Of a stretch of DNA of 41,370 nucleotides, positions 1-8,772 are shown in pieces (position 1 is the first letter of the stretch; each line of letters starts with the position of its first letter). Both the position numbers and the translations under genes were made by a program. The notes beneath the pieces are model-generated. The model had not been told where the DNA came from. It did not search any database and saw only the letters and a program-made list of their open reading frames with translations. Source of the stretch: an uncultured Bacteroidales bacterium (GTDB lineage: Bacteria > Bacteroidota > Bacteroidia > Bacteroidales > Marinilabiliaceae); assembly GCA_934717675.1 (NCBI GenBank), contig CAKUYZ010000010.1, forward strand, positions 1 through 41,370, given 5' to 3'.

Positions 1-1050
1 CTCTTTGTCTACTCTCTCCAGGTCTATGCCGACTTCTCCGGCTACACCGACATCGCCATAGGCGTGGCCCTCATCATGGGTTTCTATTTGCCCATCAACT
101 TCAACTCGCCCTATAAGGCCACCAATTGCGGCGGATTCTGGAAAAGGTGGCACATATCGCTCTCCAAGTGGCTGCAAGACTATCTCTACATCTCCATGGG
201 AGGCAACCGCACGGCCTCGTTTGGCACCTATGCGGTCATTTTCACCATAGCCGTTGTCGGCACCATATTGTCTGGCTCTGTGTGGGTGGCCGTGGCCGTG
301 GTGGCCGTGGCGGGCTGGTGCGTGGTGGAGGCCATCTTGCGGCCCGACAAGCGCAAGGGCATCACCAGCAATGTCAACCGCATGAACACAATGCTCTTGG
401 GCGGCCTGTGGCACGGGGCTAGCTGGAATTTTATGATTTGGGGCGGCCTCAATGGCATCGGCATCCTAATATGGCGGTGGTGGAGCGGCATTGGCGTTCA
501 CGGTCGCGCTGCCATCTCCACGGCCATCTTCGCTTGCTGCGCCGCGGTGGCGGCTTGGGGCGGATGGCCGGTCATGAAGATGGCCGCGGTGTGGATGGGC
601 GTCATCGCGGCGTGCAGCGTGGCGCGCAGCGCCTACAACGCCTTGGGAGGCCCTTGGCAGATGGCGTGGCTGGAGAGGGCTTGGGCCATAGCGCAGACCT
701 TTGTCTACATATCTTTCACAAGGCTCTTTTTCCGCGCCGGCTCTAACCTCAACCCCGCCGAGGCCAATCAGGTGGCCTGGGAGACCGCCACGCAGATGGT
801 CGGCCAAATTGGCTCGCCGTGGAACTTGGCGCAGGTTCCGGACATCCTCGCGGCCTACTCATCCGTCTTCATTCTCTTTGTGGTGGGGATGGTTGTCCAT
901 TGGCTCCCCGACAGACTCAAACGGCGCTATCGCGTTGTCTTCGCCTCGCTGCCGTTGCCTGTCATGGCTTTGGCCGTCATCGTGGCCGTGTTGGTCATAT
1001 ATCAGTTCGTCACCGCCGACCTCCAGAAATTCATATATTTCCAATTCTGA
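1..1050 (+). CDS. MBOAT-family O-acyltransferase (AlgI-like), 3' part
   Basis: The reading frame is open from base 1, so the gene begins upstream; 349 codons are visible. The first residues contain the AlgI/DltB-type motif YADFSGYTDIAIG, followed by a segment close to YKATNCGGFWKRWHISLSKW and then LGGLWHGASWNFMIWGG, which carries the invariant MBOAT histidine near base 413. Several hydrophobic segments follow. The family moves acyl groups, usually acetyl, across the inner membrane onto polysaccharides or cell-wall polymers, generally with a partner such as AlgJ/AlgX. That partner is not in the window and may lie upstream. The gene ends 59 nt before a same-strand regulator. The acceptor polymer cannot be deduced. 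Confidence 0.9.
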   Translation, partial: LFVYSLQVYADFSGYTDIAIGVALIMGFYLPINFNSPYKATNCGGFWKRWHISLSKWLQDYLYISMGGNRTASFGTYAVIFTIAVVGTILSGSVWVAVAVVAVAGWCVVEAILRPDKRKGITSNVNRMNTMLLGGLWHGASWNFMIWGGLNGIGILIWRWWSGIGVHGRAAISTAIFACCAAVAAWGGWPVMKMAAVWMGVIAACSVARSAYNALGGPWQMAWLERAWAIAQTFVYISFTRLFFRAGSNLNPAEANQVAWETATQMVGQIGSPWNLAQVPDILAAYSSVFILFVVGMVVHWLPDRLKRRYRVVFASLPLPVMALAVIVAVLVIYQFVTADLQKFIYFQF

Positions 1051-1109
1051 AAAATCGTGGTTCCGTATGGCTTCGTTTTTGCAATGAACTGCATAAATTT
1101 GAAGTGACA

Positions 1110-2855
1110 ATGGGAAAAAGGTCGTTCTTACTCATAGTGTTGCAGCTCGTGGCGTGCGCCTCAGTTTGGGCGGCGGGCTTGTTGGGTGGCTTGCGCCCGT
1201 CGGCGTGGGCCGACTCCACGCTGCGCTCGTTGCGGCGGCTGCCGGCCGCTGAGAGGGTGGCACGCTTGGCCCTGATGGCCGATACTGCCGACGGGCTCCA
1301 GGAGAGAGACGACGCCCTGGCGGTATATGACGATTACATAGCGGCCTCCGATGCTGCCTCCGACGCCACCCACGGATGTTACGCCCGCCACGACTTGCTT
1401 GTCTCGTTGGCCTCGCGCCACGACTGGGCGCGCTACTTTCCCCTCGTGGATGGCTTCATGGCCTTTATGGAAAAGAATGGCTTCTACGAGACGTATTATC
1501 GCATCGGGGCAATGCGAATCCGCAAAAAATTGGAGCAAAACGACATAGGTTCGGCCCTCAGCTATGCCGACACCCTCTACACTCACGCCAAGAGGCGAGA
1601 CGACCAGTATGGCATGGCCAACGCCCAAGAGGTGCGCGGAGACATCTTCTACACCCTAGACGACGCCAAACGGGCGCAGGAGCATTATGAGGCCGCGCTC
1701 AATATGCTAGACAATGACCGCGAGACCGACGAGGAAAACATCATTGAGCTGCGCAGCTCCATCACAGACTCCTACGTCTCTGTGATTGAGGCCAATGGAG
1801 ACTATCCTAAGCTCCGCGACGTGGCCTTGTCTTGGCTTCGCCAGTCTGAGGAGGGACGAAAGAAATATGGCCCCCGCGGCAGCAGCAACGATGCTTTCTT
1901 CCGAAGCGACATCTTCTACGCACTTATGGCCCTCACCCGCGCCTACAACGCCATGCGGATGCCAGACTCTGCCCACATTTGCCTGGAGCAGGGGCGCGCC
2001 TTCTTGCCGCCCGGTGAGCTGGGTGCCAACTATTTGCGCCGCGTGGCCACCGAGGTCGCCTTGGCCGATGGCGACGCCGCTACGGCTCTCCGCCTCATAG
2101 ACAGTGCCATGGCGGTGGCTCGTCGCAGGGGCGACACGAGAGGCTATTTCAGCATGATGGACGAGAAGACCCGCGCCCTGCTGATGCTCGGGAAAGCGAG
2201 GGAGGCTTTCGCCCTCAAAGACTCGCAGATGCTCTATAATGACAGCGTGGCGCACGAGACCATATCCCGCCAGATCGCCATGGCCGATCGTCACCGCACG
2301 GAGGCCGAACTGGGCAGGGCCGCCATGCGGGCCGCCAAATGGGCAGGCGCGGCTCTCGCTTTGGCCCTGTGCGCGCTCGTGGCGCACAACATCTTCCTCG
2401 CCCGAAAGAACAGGCGGCTATATCGGCTTGTGAGTGAGAGCGAGAAAGCCAATGAGCGGGCCGACGCCTCCATTGCCTCAAAGCCAGTGGCCGAGCAAAC
2501 GGCAGAGGAGAGGCTCTATTTGCGCCTCTGCGCCGCCATGACGGAAGACAGGCTCTTTACCGACCCCACAATGAGCCGCGAGACCCTGGCCGCGCACGTG
2601 GGCTCAAATTATCAGTATGTGGCCAATGCCATACGCCTCTGCGCCGACGGCATGACCGTGGGAGCGTTTATCAACAAATATCGGCTCCGCGAGGCCGCCT
2701 ATCTGCTCTCCGCCACAGACAGCCCCATAGCGGAAGTTGGTGAGCAGGTGGGCTTTAACAGCCGCTCCACTTTCGCCCGGGCCTTTGCAGAGGTCTATAA
2801 GATGTCGCCGCGAGATTTTCGCAAGGTGTCGCGTCAAGAGACGCTTACTGATTAG
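1110..2855 (+). CDS. Transmembrane TPR-containing AraC-family regulator
   Basis: A 581-residue protein. The ATG at 1110 was chosen because it begins a signal/anchor-like stretch (MGKRSFLLIVLQLVACASVW); the frame stays open upstream but overlaps the MBOAT gene. Residues of about 40-390 are helical and Ala/Leu/Tyr-rich, in the style of TPR repeats. One hydrophobic segment lies at about 406-430, followed by RKNRRLYRLV and a short coiled stretch. The last 90 or so residues are an AraC-type double helix-turn-helix, with EVGEQVGFNSRSTFARAFAEVYKMSPRDFR matching the family signature. This is the Bacteroidetes one-component layout: outer sensor repeats, one membrane pass, DNA-binding tail in the cytoplasm. 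Ligand and target genes are unknown; the MBOAT neighbour is a possible target. It ends 16 nt from the convergent metF. Confidence 0.8.
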   Translation: MGKRSFLLIVLQLVACASVWAAGLLGGLRPSAWADSTLRSLRRLPAAERVARLALMADTADGLQERDDALAVYDDYIAASDAASDATHGCYARHDLLVSLASRHDWARYFPLVDGFMAFMEKNGFYETYYRIGAMRIRKKLEQNDIGSALSYADTLYTHAKRRDDQYGMANAQEVRGDIFYTLDDAKRAQEHYEAALNMLDNDRETDEENIIELRSSITDSYVSVIEANGDYPKLRDVALSWLRQSEEGRKKYGPRGSSNDAFFRSDIFYALMALTRAYNAMRMPDSAHICLEQGRAFLPPGELGANYLRRVATEVALADGDAATALRLIDSAMAVARRRGDTRGYFSMMDEKTRALLMLGKAREAFALKDSQMLYNDSVAHETISRQIAMADRHRTEAELGRAAMRAAKWAGAALALALCALVAHNIFLARKNRRLYRLVSESEKANERADASIASKPVAEQTAEERLYLRLCAAMTEDRLFTDPTMSRETLAAHVGSNYQYVANAIRLCADGMTVGAFINKYRLREAAYLLSATDSPIAEVGEQVGFNSRSTFARAFAEVYKMSPRDFRKVSRQETLTD

Positions 2856-2871
2856 GCCCCCACCCTCCACT

Positions 2872-3828
2872 TTAATCTTTTGTGAAGAGCTGCTCCGCCA
2901 CGGAGCAAATTGTGTCCACCGCGCCAATGGTGTAAAAGTGTACGCACGGCACGCCCTGTTCTTTCAACTCCGCGGCCTGCGAAAGGAGCCAATCTCGCCC
3001 GATGGCCTTGACGTCTGCATCGGCGGCGGCCTCCACTTTAGTCACCAGCTCCTGCGGAATCTCCGTGTTGAAGACGCGTGGCAAGACGTTGAGTTGCGCC
3101 TTGCGGCTGAGAGGCTTGAGGCCTGGGATGATGGGTACCTCGATGCCTGCGGCGCGGGCCGAATCTACAAAACGGAAGAAGTGGCTGTTGTCATAAAACA
3201 GCTGCGTGATGATGTATTGCGCCCCCATGTCCACCTTGCGCTTCAACCATTCCATGTCGGTCTCCATATTTGGCGCCTCTATGTGTTTCTCAGGGTAGCC
3301 CGCCACGCCATATGAGAAAGGCAACTCGGGAGCCTCGACCTGCGTGCCGTCAATTGATATGCCGCGGTTGAAGTCATTGACCTGCGTGATGAGCTCAGTG
3401 GCGTGCCTGTGGCTCTGCTCCGTGGGTACCAGGACTTCTTTGTCCACGTCTCCGCGGAGGAGGAAGAGGTCGCGTATGCCGAGAAAGTTCAGGTCTATGA
3501 GCACATATTCCGTCTCCTCGGGCGAGAAGCCGCGGCAAATGATGTGCGGCACCGTGGGAATCCCGTACCGATGCTGTATGGCCGCCGCCACCGCCACTGT
3601 GCCTGGCCTTTTGCGAACGAAGACCTTGCGCAAGTTGCCGCCCTCCACGGGCTGGTAAACAGGCTCTGAGTGATGGGTGGTAATGTTGACAAAGAGGGGG
3701 GAGAAGCGCGTCAGTTTGTCTAGGTCGGCGTAGACCTTGCTGATGCCCTTGCCTTTGAGTGGCGGAAGAATCTCTATGGAGAAGCCGGTGGTGGCGCGAT
3801 TGCGCAAAATTTCGGCGACTGACTGCAT
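2872..3828 (-). CDS. metF: 5,10-methylenetetrahydrofolate reductase
   Basis: A 318-residue protein of normal family length. It reduces methylene-THF to methyl-THF with FAD, supplying methyl groups for methionine synthesis in the cytoplasm. The N-terminal FSIEILPP matches the family FSFEFFPP strand with the catalytic glutamate. DLFLLRGD and GAQYIITQLFYDN correspond to the folate/FAD-binding strands of the TIM barrel. It is convergent with the upstream regulator gene (16-nt gap) and same-strand with, but downstream of, the branched-chain operon, from which a strong hairpin at 3966-4001 separates it. It is therefore probably a separate transcript starting in 3829-3965. I saw no convincing riboswitch there, only a small AGCCC/GGGCT inverted repeat at 3880-3896. 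Confidence 0.95.
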   Translation of the reverse strand: MQSVAEILRNRATTGFSIEILPPLKGKGISKVYADLDKLTRFSPLFVNITTHHSEPVYQPVEGGNLRKVFVRKRPGTVAVAAAIQHRYGIPTVPHIICRGFSPEETEYVLIDLNFLGIRDLFLLRGDVDKEVLVPTEQSHRHATELITQVNDFNRGISIDGTQVEAPELPFSYGVAGYPEKHIEAPNMETDMEWLKRKVDMGAQYIITQLFYDNSHFFRFVDSARAAGIEVPIIPGLKPLSRKAQLNVLPRVFNTEIPQELVTKVEAAADADVKAIGRDWLLSQAAELKEQGVPCVHFYTIGAVDTICSVAEQLFTKD

Positions 3829-3965
3829 TGGGAAGTATGGTTTTGTGGTCTAAACGTATGTCCTACCGTCCGCGAAGTTAGCCCAAAAGGAGGGCTTTTG
3901 TGGCGAAGGGTTTTCTAAAAAGGCGTCCTTTGGGGCTTCTGAAAGGAATAATTTTCCAAAACAAT

Positions 3966-4001
3966 AGCCCCCCACGTGGGCTTGAGGCCATGTGGGGGGC
4001 T
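3966..4001 (-). terminator. Hairpin terminator downstream of leuB
   Basis: A perfect 10-bp stem (3966-3975 with 3992-4001, core CCCCCC/GGGGGG) that extends inwards by about four more pairs around a loop. It lies 40 nt after the leuB stop codon. On the minus strand it is followed by ATTGTTTTGG, a weak U-rich tail. Placement and stem strength suggest it ends the nine-gene ilv-leu transcript and separates it from metF. Confidence 0.7.
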
Positions 4002-4041
4002 GTGTCGTTTCCTTTTCCCCGTTGTTTAGTGGGGGGGCGTG

Positions 4042-5100
4042 CTAGATGTGAGCGGCAACCCAGTCGCCTACCTCGCTCGTGGAGTGCTTCTCGCCGTCGG
4101 CAGCAAGGTCCTCCGTCACGTAACCCTGCTCAATGCTGGCCGTGACGGCGTCGCGGATGGCCTTGCCTTCAGCCTTGAGCTTGAAGGCGTACTCAAACAT
4201 CATGGCGGCGGAGAGGATGGTGGCCAACGGGTTGGCAATGTTCTTACCTGCGGCCTGCGGATATGAGCCGTGGATGGGCTCGAAGAGGCTGGTGTGTTCG
4301 CCGATGGAGGCCGAGGCCAAAAGACCCATGGAGCCGGCAATGACGCTGGCCTCGTCGGTCAAGATGTCGCCGAAGGTGTTCTCCGTCACGAGGACGTCGA
4401 AGAACTTGGGGCAGGTGACAATCTTCATTGCCGCATTGTCCACAAACATGTAGTCGGTCGTCACGTCGGGGTAGTTGGGGGCCATCTCCTGCGCCACCTC
4501 GCGCCAGAGCCTGGACGACTCAAGGACGTTGGCCTTGTCAACCACCGTGAGGTGCTTGCGGCGGAGCTGGGCATACTCGAAGGCGAGCTTCAAGATTCTC
4601 TCCACCTCAAAACGGTGGTAGAGGTTGGTGTCGAAAGCCGTGTCGCCATTGTCGCGGCGGCCTTTCTCGCCAAAATACATGCCGCCGGTGAGCTCGCGCA
4701 CGCAGAGGAACTCCGCGCCCTCGACCAGCTCGCGCTTGAGCGGGCTCTTGTCAATGAGGCTCTTATATGTCTCCATGGGGCGGAGGTTGGCATAGAGGCC
4801 GAGCTTCTTTCGCATGGCCAGTAGGCCGTTCTCAGGGCGCACTTTGGCCGTCGGGTTGTTGTCATACCTGGGGTCGCCAACGGCACCGAAGAGGACGGCG
4901 TCGCTCTTCATGCAAATTTGGAACGTCTCCTCAGGAAACGGGTCACCCGTGGCGTCAATGGCGCACGCGCCAACAAGGCCCTTGGTGAAGGTGGCCTCGT
5001 GGCCAAATTTCTTGCAGACGGCGTTGACAGCCTTTACGGCCTGCTCAACGACTTCGGGGCCGATGCCGTCGCCAGGCAGAAGTGCGATGTTGAATTTCAT
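4042..5100 (-). CDS. leuB: 3-isopropylmalate dehydrogenase
   Basis: A 352-residue NAD-dependent beta-decarboxylating dehydrogenase that converts 3-isopropylmalate to 2-ketoisocaproate in leucine synthesis. It shows the opening ALLPGDGIGPEV, LFGAVGDPRYD, FDTNLYHRFEVERI, and the C-terminal EPIHGSYPQAAGKNIANP cofactor/substrate motif. It is the last gene of the operon, 17 nt after the 511-residue synthase. If that synthase makes citramalate, LeuB would also act on 3-methylmalate to give 2-ketobutyrate for isoleucine; that second role is inferred from gene order, not seen in the protein. Confidence 0.96.
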   Translation of the reverse strand: MKFNIALLPGDGIGPEVVEQAVKAVNAVCKKFGHEATFTKGLVGACAIDATGDPFPEETFQICMKSDAVLFGAVGDPRYDNNPTAKVRPENGLLAMRKKLGLYANLRPMETYKSLIDKSPLKRELVEGAEFLCVRELTGGMYFGEKGRRDNGDTAFDTNLYHRFEVERILKLAFEYAQLRRKHLTVVDKANVLESSRLWREVAQEMAPNYPDVTTDYMFVDNAAMKIVTCPKFFDVLVTENTFGDILTDEASVIAGSMGLLASASIGEHTSLFEPIHGSYPQAAGKNIANPLATILSAAMMFEYAFKLKAEGKAIRDAVTASIEQGYVTEDLAADGEKHSTSEVGDWVAAHI

Positions 5101-5117
5101 CTTCTGATATTTTTCTT

Positions 5118-6653
5118 TTAGTTGTTTCTGTTCTCAATGATGTTGAGCATCTTGACCGTGGCCTTTATGGCGGCCTCCGTCTGGTCGGCGTCGAGGCCGC
5201 GGGTGCGGATCTCGCTGTCGCCATCGGACCATACGATGACGGTCTCGACCAGCGCGTCGGTCTTGCCGCCAGGGGGGATGGAGACCTTGTAGTCCACAAG
5301 CCTCGGATGGTTGCGCCCCAGCCGGTCATATATCTTCCAGAGAGCCTTCATAAAGGCGTCATACTGTCCGTCTCCGCGGCTGGTGTCTTCATACTCTTGA
5401 CCGTCTATTGACAGGCGCACCGTGGCCACGGGCTTGAGGCCGCGCGTGAGGCTCAGGCAGTAGTTCACCACCTTGATGACGTCTGGCTTCTGCTGCGCCG
5501 AAGATGGCAGCGAGCCTCGCAAGACGTCCGCCACAATGAACGGCAAATCGTCAGTAGACAGGCTCTCCTTCTTGTCTCCCAGCTCAATGACGCGCTGCGT
5601 GACGAGCTTAATCTGCTCGGAGGAGAGGTTCATGCCCAGCTCTTGCAGGTTTTTGGCAATGTTGGCCTTGCCAGAGAGCTTGCCGAGGGCGTAGCGGCGC
5701 ACTCGGCCAAAACGCTCTGGCAGCAACGGGTTGCAATACAGGTTCCCCTTGTTGTCGCCATCGGCGTGGACGCCAGCCGTCTGCGTAAAGACGGAGTCTC
5801 CCACCACGGGCTTGTTGTCAGGAATCCGCACGCCGGAGAGGCTCTCCACCATGTGGCACACGTGCGTGAGCCTCTTCTCGTTGATGGAGTTAGGCACCTT
5901 CAGCATGTCGTTCAGCACGGCCACCACGCTTGCCAGCGGGGCGTTGCCGGCCCTCTCGCCCAGTCCGTTGACGGTGGTGTGCAGGCCCGTCACTCCGCCT
6001 CTCACGGCTTCCAAGACGTTGGCCACGGCCATGTCGTAGTCATTGTGGGCGTGGAAGTCGAAGCGGAGGCCCGGGTAGCGCGTCGTCATCTCCTTGCAGA
6101 GGGCGAAGGTCTCGTCGGGGTTCAAGATTCCAAGGGTGTCTGGCAGCATGAAACGCTCAATGGGCTCGTGCTGTAGCCTGTCCACCATATAGAAGACGTA
6201 GTCCTTCGAGTCGCGCATGCCGTTGCTCCAGTCTTCGAGGTAGAGGTTGACCCTCAGCCCCTTCTTTGCGGCCATGCCAATGTTGGCCGCAATGTCGTCG
6301 GCGTGCTCCTCCGGCGTCTTGCGCAGCTGCTCCGAGACGTGGTGGAGCGAGCCTTTGGCCAGCAGGTTCAGCACTTTGCCGCCCGCGCGGCATATCCAGT
6401 CGATAGACGCCCCTCCGTCCACGAAGCCAAGCACCTCCACCTTGCCCAGGTGGCCGTTTTTCTTGGCCCACTGGCAAATGTCGGTGGCGGCCTCTAGCTC
6501 GCCGGCCGAGACCCTCGCGGAGGCTATCTCGATGCGATCCACGAGGGCCTCCTCCAAGAGCATCTTGGCAATGGAGAGCTTCTCGCCGTGGTTGAACGAG
6601 ACGCCGGCCGTCTGCTCGCCGTCGCGCAGTGTGGTGTCTAGAATCTCGAGCAT
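5118..6653 (-). CDS. cimA: Second isopropylmalate synthase-like enzyme, probable citramalate synthase
   Basis: A 511-residue DRE-TIM metallolyase: ILDTTLRDGEQTAGVSF (metal- and substrate-binding), FDFHAHNDYDMAVAN (metal-binding His pair), TTVNGLGERAGNAPL, then a LeuA-type allosteric C-terminal domain of about 130 residues. It is clearly diverged from the true LeuA encoded upstream in the same operon, for example AGVSF in place of PGCQL after the DGEQ motif. Because LeuCD and LeuB can process citramalate to 2-ketobutyrate, a second synthase between leuD and leuB is best read as citramalate synthase, giving isoleucine without threonine deaminase. No ilvA is in the window. A second isopropylmalate synthase or another acyl-CoA condensing enzyme remains possible. 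Substrate call is inference; family membership is secure. Confidence 0.75.
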   Translation of the reverse strand: MLEILDTTLRDGEQTAGVSFNHGEKLSIAKMLLEEALVDRIEIASARVSAGELEAATDICQWAKKNGHLGKVEVLGFVDGGASIDWICRAGGKVLNLLAKGSLHHVSEQLRKTPEEHADDIAANIGMAAKKGLRVNLYLEDWSNGMRDSKDYVFYMVDRLQHEPIERFMLPDTLGILNPDETFALCKEMTTRYPGLRFDFHAHNDYDMAVANVLEAVRGGVTGLHTTVNGLGERAGNAPLASVVAVLNDMLKVPNSINEKRLTHVCHMVESLSGVRIPDNKPVVGDSVFTQTAGVHADGDNKGNLYCNPLLPERFGRVRRYALGKLSGKANIAKNLQELGMNLSSEQIKLVTQRVIELGDKKESLSTDDLPFIVADVLRGSLPSSAQQKPDVIKVVNYCLSLTRGLKPVATVRLSIDGQEYEDTSRGDGQYDAFMKALWKIYDRLGRNHPRLVDYKVSIPPGGKTDALVETVIVWSDGDSEIRTRGLDADQTEAAIKATVKMLNIIENRNN

Positions 6654-6674
6654 CGTGTGGCTGAGTGTGAGGCT

Positions 6675-7277
6675 TTAGTATTTGGCGGCAGTCCGCTCAT
6701 AGGCCTCGGTCTTCTCCTTGTTGGTCAGGAGGTAGTCTATGTCGTCGAGGCCGTTCATGAGGCAGTGCTTCTTATAGCCGTTGATCTCGAACTTCTCGCT
6801 CTTGCCGGTGGCCTCGTTGGTGATGGTTTGCGCCGGAAGGTCCACCTTGACTTTGGTCTTGGGGTTGGCCTTGATGGAGGCGAAAAGCTCGGCCAGGAAT
6901 CCCTCGCTCACAACCACAGGCAAGACGAAGTTGTTCAACTCGTTGTTTTTGTGGATGTCCGCAAAGAAGCTGGAGACGACCACTCGGAAGCCGTAGCCGG
7001 CAATGGCCCAGGCGGCGTGCTCGCGGCTGGAGCCGGAGCCGAAGTTCTTGCCCGCCACCAAGATCTCACCGCCGTAGGTGGGGTCGTTGAGGACGAAGCT
7101 CTTGTTCAGGCTGCCGTCGGGGTTATATCGCCAGTCGCGGAAGAGGTTCTCGCCAAAGAACTTCTCCTCCCTTGTCGTGGCCTTGAGGAAACGGGCCGGG
7201 ATGATCTGGTCGGTGTCTACATTCTCAAGCGGGAGCGGCACGCAGGTGCTCTCTATGATGTTGAATTTCTGCTTCAT
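6675..7277 (-). CDS. leuD: 3-isopropylmalate dehydratase, small subunit
   Basis: A 200-residue swivel-domain subunit that pairs with LeuC to isomerise 2- to 3-isopropylmalate. It shows PLPLENVDTDQIIPARFLK at the N terminus and the conserved GKNFGSGSSREHAAWAIAGYGFRVV motif. It lies 21 nt upstream of the cimA-like gene and 37 nt after leuC. The small subunit shapes substrate recognition, so it would also serve a citramalate route. Length and motifs are typical. Confidence 0.95.
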   Translation of the reverse strand: MKQKFNIIESTCVPLPLENVDTDQIIPARFLKATTREEKFFGENLFRDWRYNPDGSLNKSFVLNDPTYGGEILVAGKNFGSGSSREHAAWAIAGYGFRVVVSSFFADIHKNNELNNFVLPVVVSEGFLAELFASIKANPKTKVKVDLPAQTITNEATGKSEKFEINGYKKHCLMNGLDDIDYLLTNKEKTEAYERTAAKY

Positions 7278-7314
7278 TGGTATGGAAGTCTAAGAGTTTG
7301 AGGGGGAATGGGTT

Positions 7315-8709
7315 TTAGAGCAGGGTGCGGGGGTCGGTTATGACTCCTGTCACGGCCGCGGCGGCTGCCACGAGCGGGCTGGCCAGCAGCGTGCGCGAGC
7401 CGGGCCCCTGGCGACCCTCGAAGTTGCGGTTGCTCGTCGAGACGGCATATTTGCCGGCCGGCACCTTGTCATCGTTCATGGCCAGGCATGCGGAGCATCC
7501 TGGCTGACGGATGGCGAAGCCGGCCTCCGCCAACACTTTGTCAAGCCCCTCTTCGCGGATCTGCTTGTCCACCATCCACGAGCCCGGCACGAGCCACGCC
7601 ACCACGCCCTCGGCCTTCTTGCGCCCCTTGACGATCGATGCGAAGGCGCGGAAGTCCTCTATGCGGCCGTTGGTGCAGGCGCCGAGGAAGACGTAGTCTA
7701 TCTTCTTGCCCAGCAGCTTCTGCCCTGGCTCAAAGCCCATGTAGGCCATTGACTTGAGGAACGACGCGCGGCCGGCCTCGTCAATGCTGTCTATGGCCGG
7801 GATGTTGTCCGTTATGGCCATTCCCATGCCCGGGTTGGTGCCGTAGGTGATCATGGGGGCGATGTCCTCGGCCTTGAATGTCAGCTCCTTGTCAAACACG
7901 GCGTCGTCGCCGCTCTTGAGGGTCTTCCAGTAGGCCACGGCCTTGTCCCACTCCTCGCCTTTTGGGGCGTATTCGCGACCCTTGATATACTCAAAAGTGA
8001 CCTCGTCCGGCGCAATGAAGCCGCCGCGCGCGCCCATCTCTATGGAGAGGTTGCAGAGTGTGAGTCGGCCCTCCATGGAGAGGCTCTTGACGGCCGAGCC
8101 GGCATACTCCACAAAGTAGCCCGTGGCGCCAGACGTGGTGAGCTTGCTCATGAGGTAGAGGGCCACGTCTTTGGCCGTGACGCCCTTCTGGAGCTTGCCC
8201 TCGACGCTGATGCGCATCGACTTGGGCTTCTGCTGCAAGATGCACTCCGAGGCCATGACCATCTCCACCTCGCTGGTGCCAATGCCAAACGCCACCGCGC
8301 CCATGGCGCCGTGCGTCGAGGTGTGCGAGTCTCCGCACACGAGCGTCATGCCCGGCAGCGAGAGGCCGCGCTCCGGGCCCACGACGTGGATGATGCCGTT
8401 GTGGCCCGTGTTCATGCCGAAGTGCGTGAGGCCGAACTCTTTGCAGTTCTTGGCCAGGGTGTCCACCTGCGTGCGGCTGACGGGGTCCTCAATGGGCTTG
8501 TCTTGGTCGTGGGTGGGCGTGTTGTGGTCTGGCATGCAGAATATCTTCTCGGGGCGGAAGCACTTGATGCCGCGCTTGCGCATCCCCTCGAAAGCCTGCG
8601 GGCTCGTCACCTCGTGGCAGTAGAGGCGGTCAATGTAGAGTTGCGTGGGGCCGTCGGGCACAATCTGCACCACGTGCGAGTCCCATATCTTGTCAAACAG
8701 GGTGTTCAT
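7315..8709 (-). CDS. leuC: 3-isopropylmalate dehydratase, large subunit
   Basis: A 464-residue aconitase-family [4Fe-4S] subunit. The three cluster cysteines are visible in FLGACTNGRIEDF and RQPGCSACLAMNDD. CGDSHTSTHGAMGAVAFGIGTSEVE is the usual active-site region. It starts with MNTLFDKIWDSHVV, the standard LeuC opening. It sits between leuA (63-nt gap with a homopolymer A run on the coding strand) and leuD. Confidence 0.96.
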   Translation of the reverse strand: MNTLFDKIWDSHVVQIVPDGPTQLYIDRLYCHEVTSPQAFEGMRKRGIKCFRPEKIFCMPDHNTPTHDQDKPIEDPVSRTQVDTLAKNCKEFGLTHFGMNTGHNGIIHVVGPERGLSLPGMTLVCGDSHTSTHGAMGAVAFGIGTSEVEMVMASECILQQKPKSMRISVEGKLQKGVTAKDVALYLMSKLTTSGATGYFVEYAGSAVKSLSMEGRLTLCNLSIEMGARGGFIAPDEVTFEYIKGREYAPKGEEWDKAVAYWKTLKSGDDAVFDKELTFKAEDIAPMITYGTNPGMGMAITDNIPAIDSIDEAGRASFLKSMAYMGFEPGQKLLGKKIDYVFLGACTNGRIEDFRAFASIVKGRKKAEGVVAWLVPGSWMVDKQIREEGLDKVLAEAGFAIRQPGCSACLAMNDDKVPAGKYAVSTSNRNFEGRQGPGSRTLLASPLVAAAAAVTGVITDPRTLL

Positions 8710-8772
8710 TCTTCGGGAATTGTTATGGTCTTTTTGTCGTTGTTTTTTTTTTGTCTTGTGAGAGGGCTGTCC

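Noticed and set aside
3880..3896. AGCCC/GGGCT hairpin followed by TTTT upstream of metF
   Set aside because: The stem is only 5 bp, the U tract lies on the strand opposite metF and no plus-strand gene precedes it, so it is neither a convincing terminator nor a riboswitch.
4270..4824. 184-codon plus-strand frame inside leuB
   Set aside because: Antisense shadow; LeuB motifs are continuous on the minus strand.
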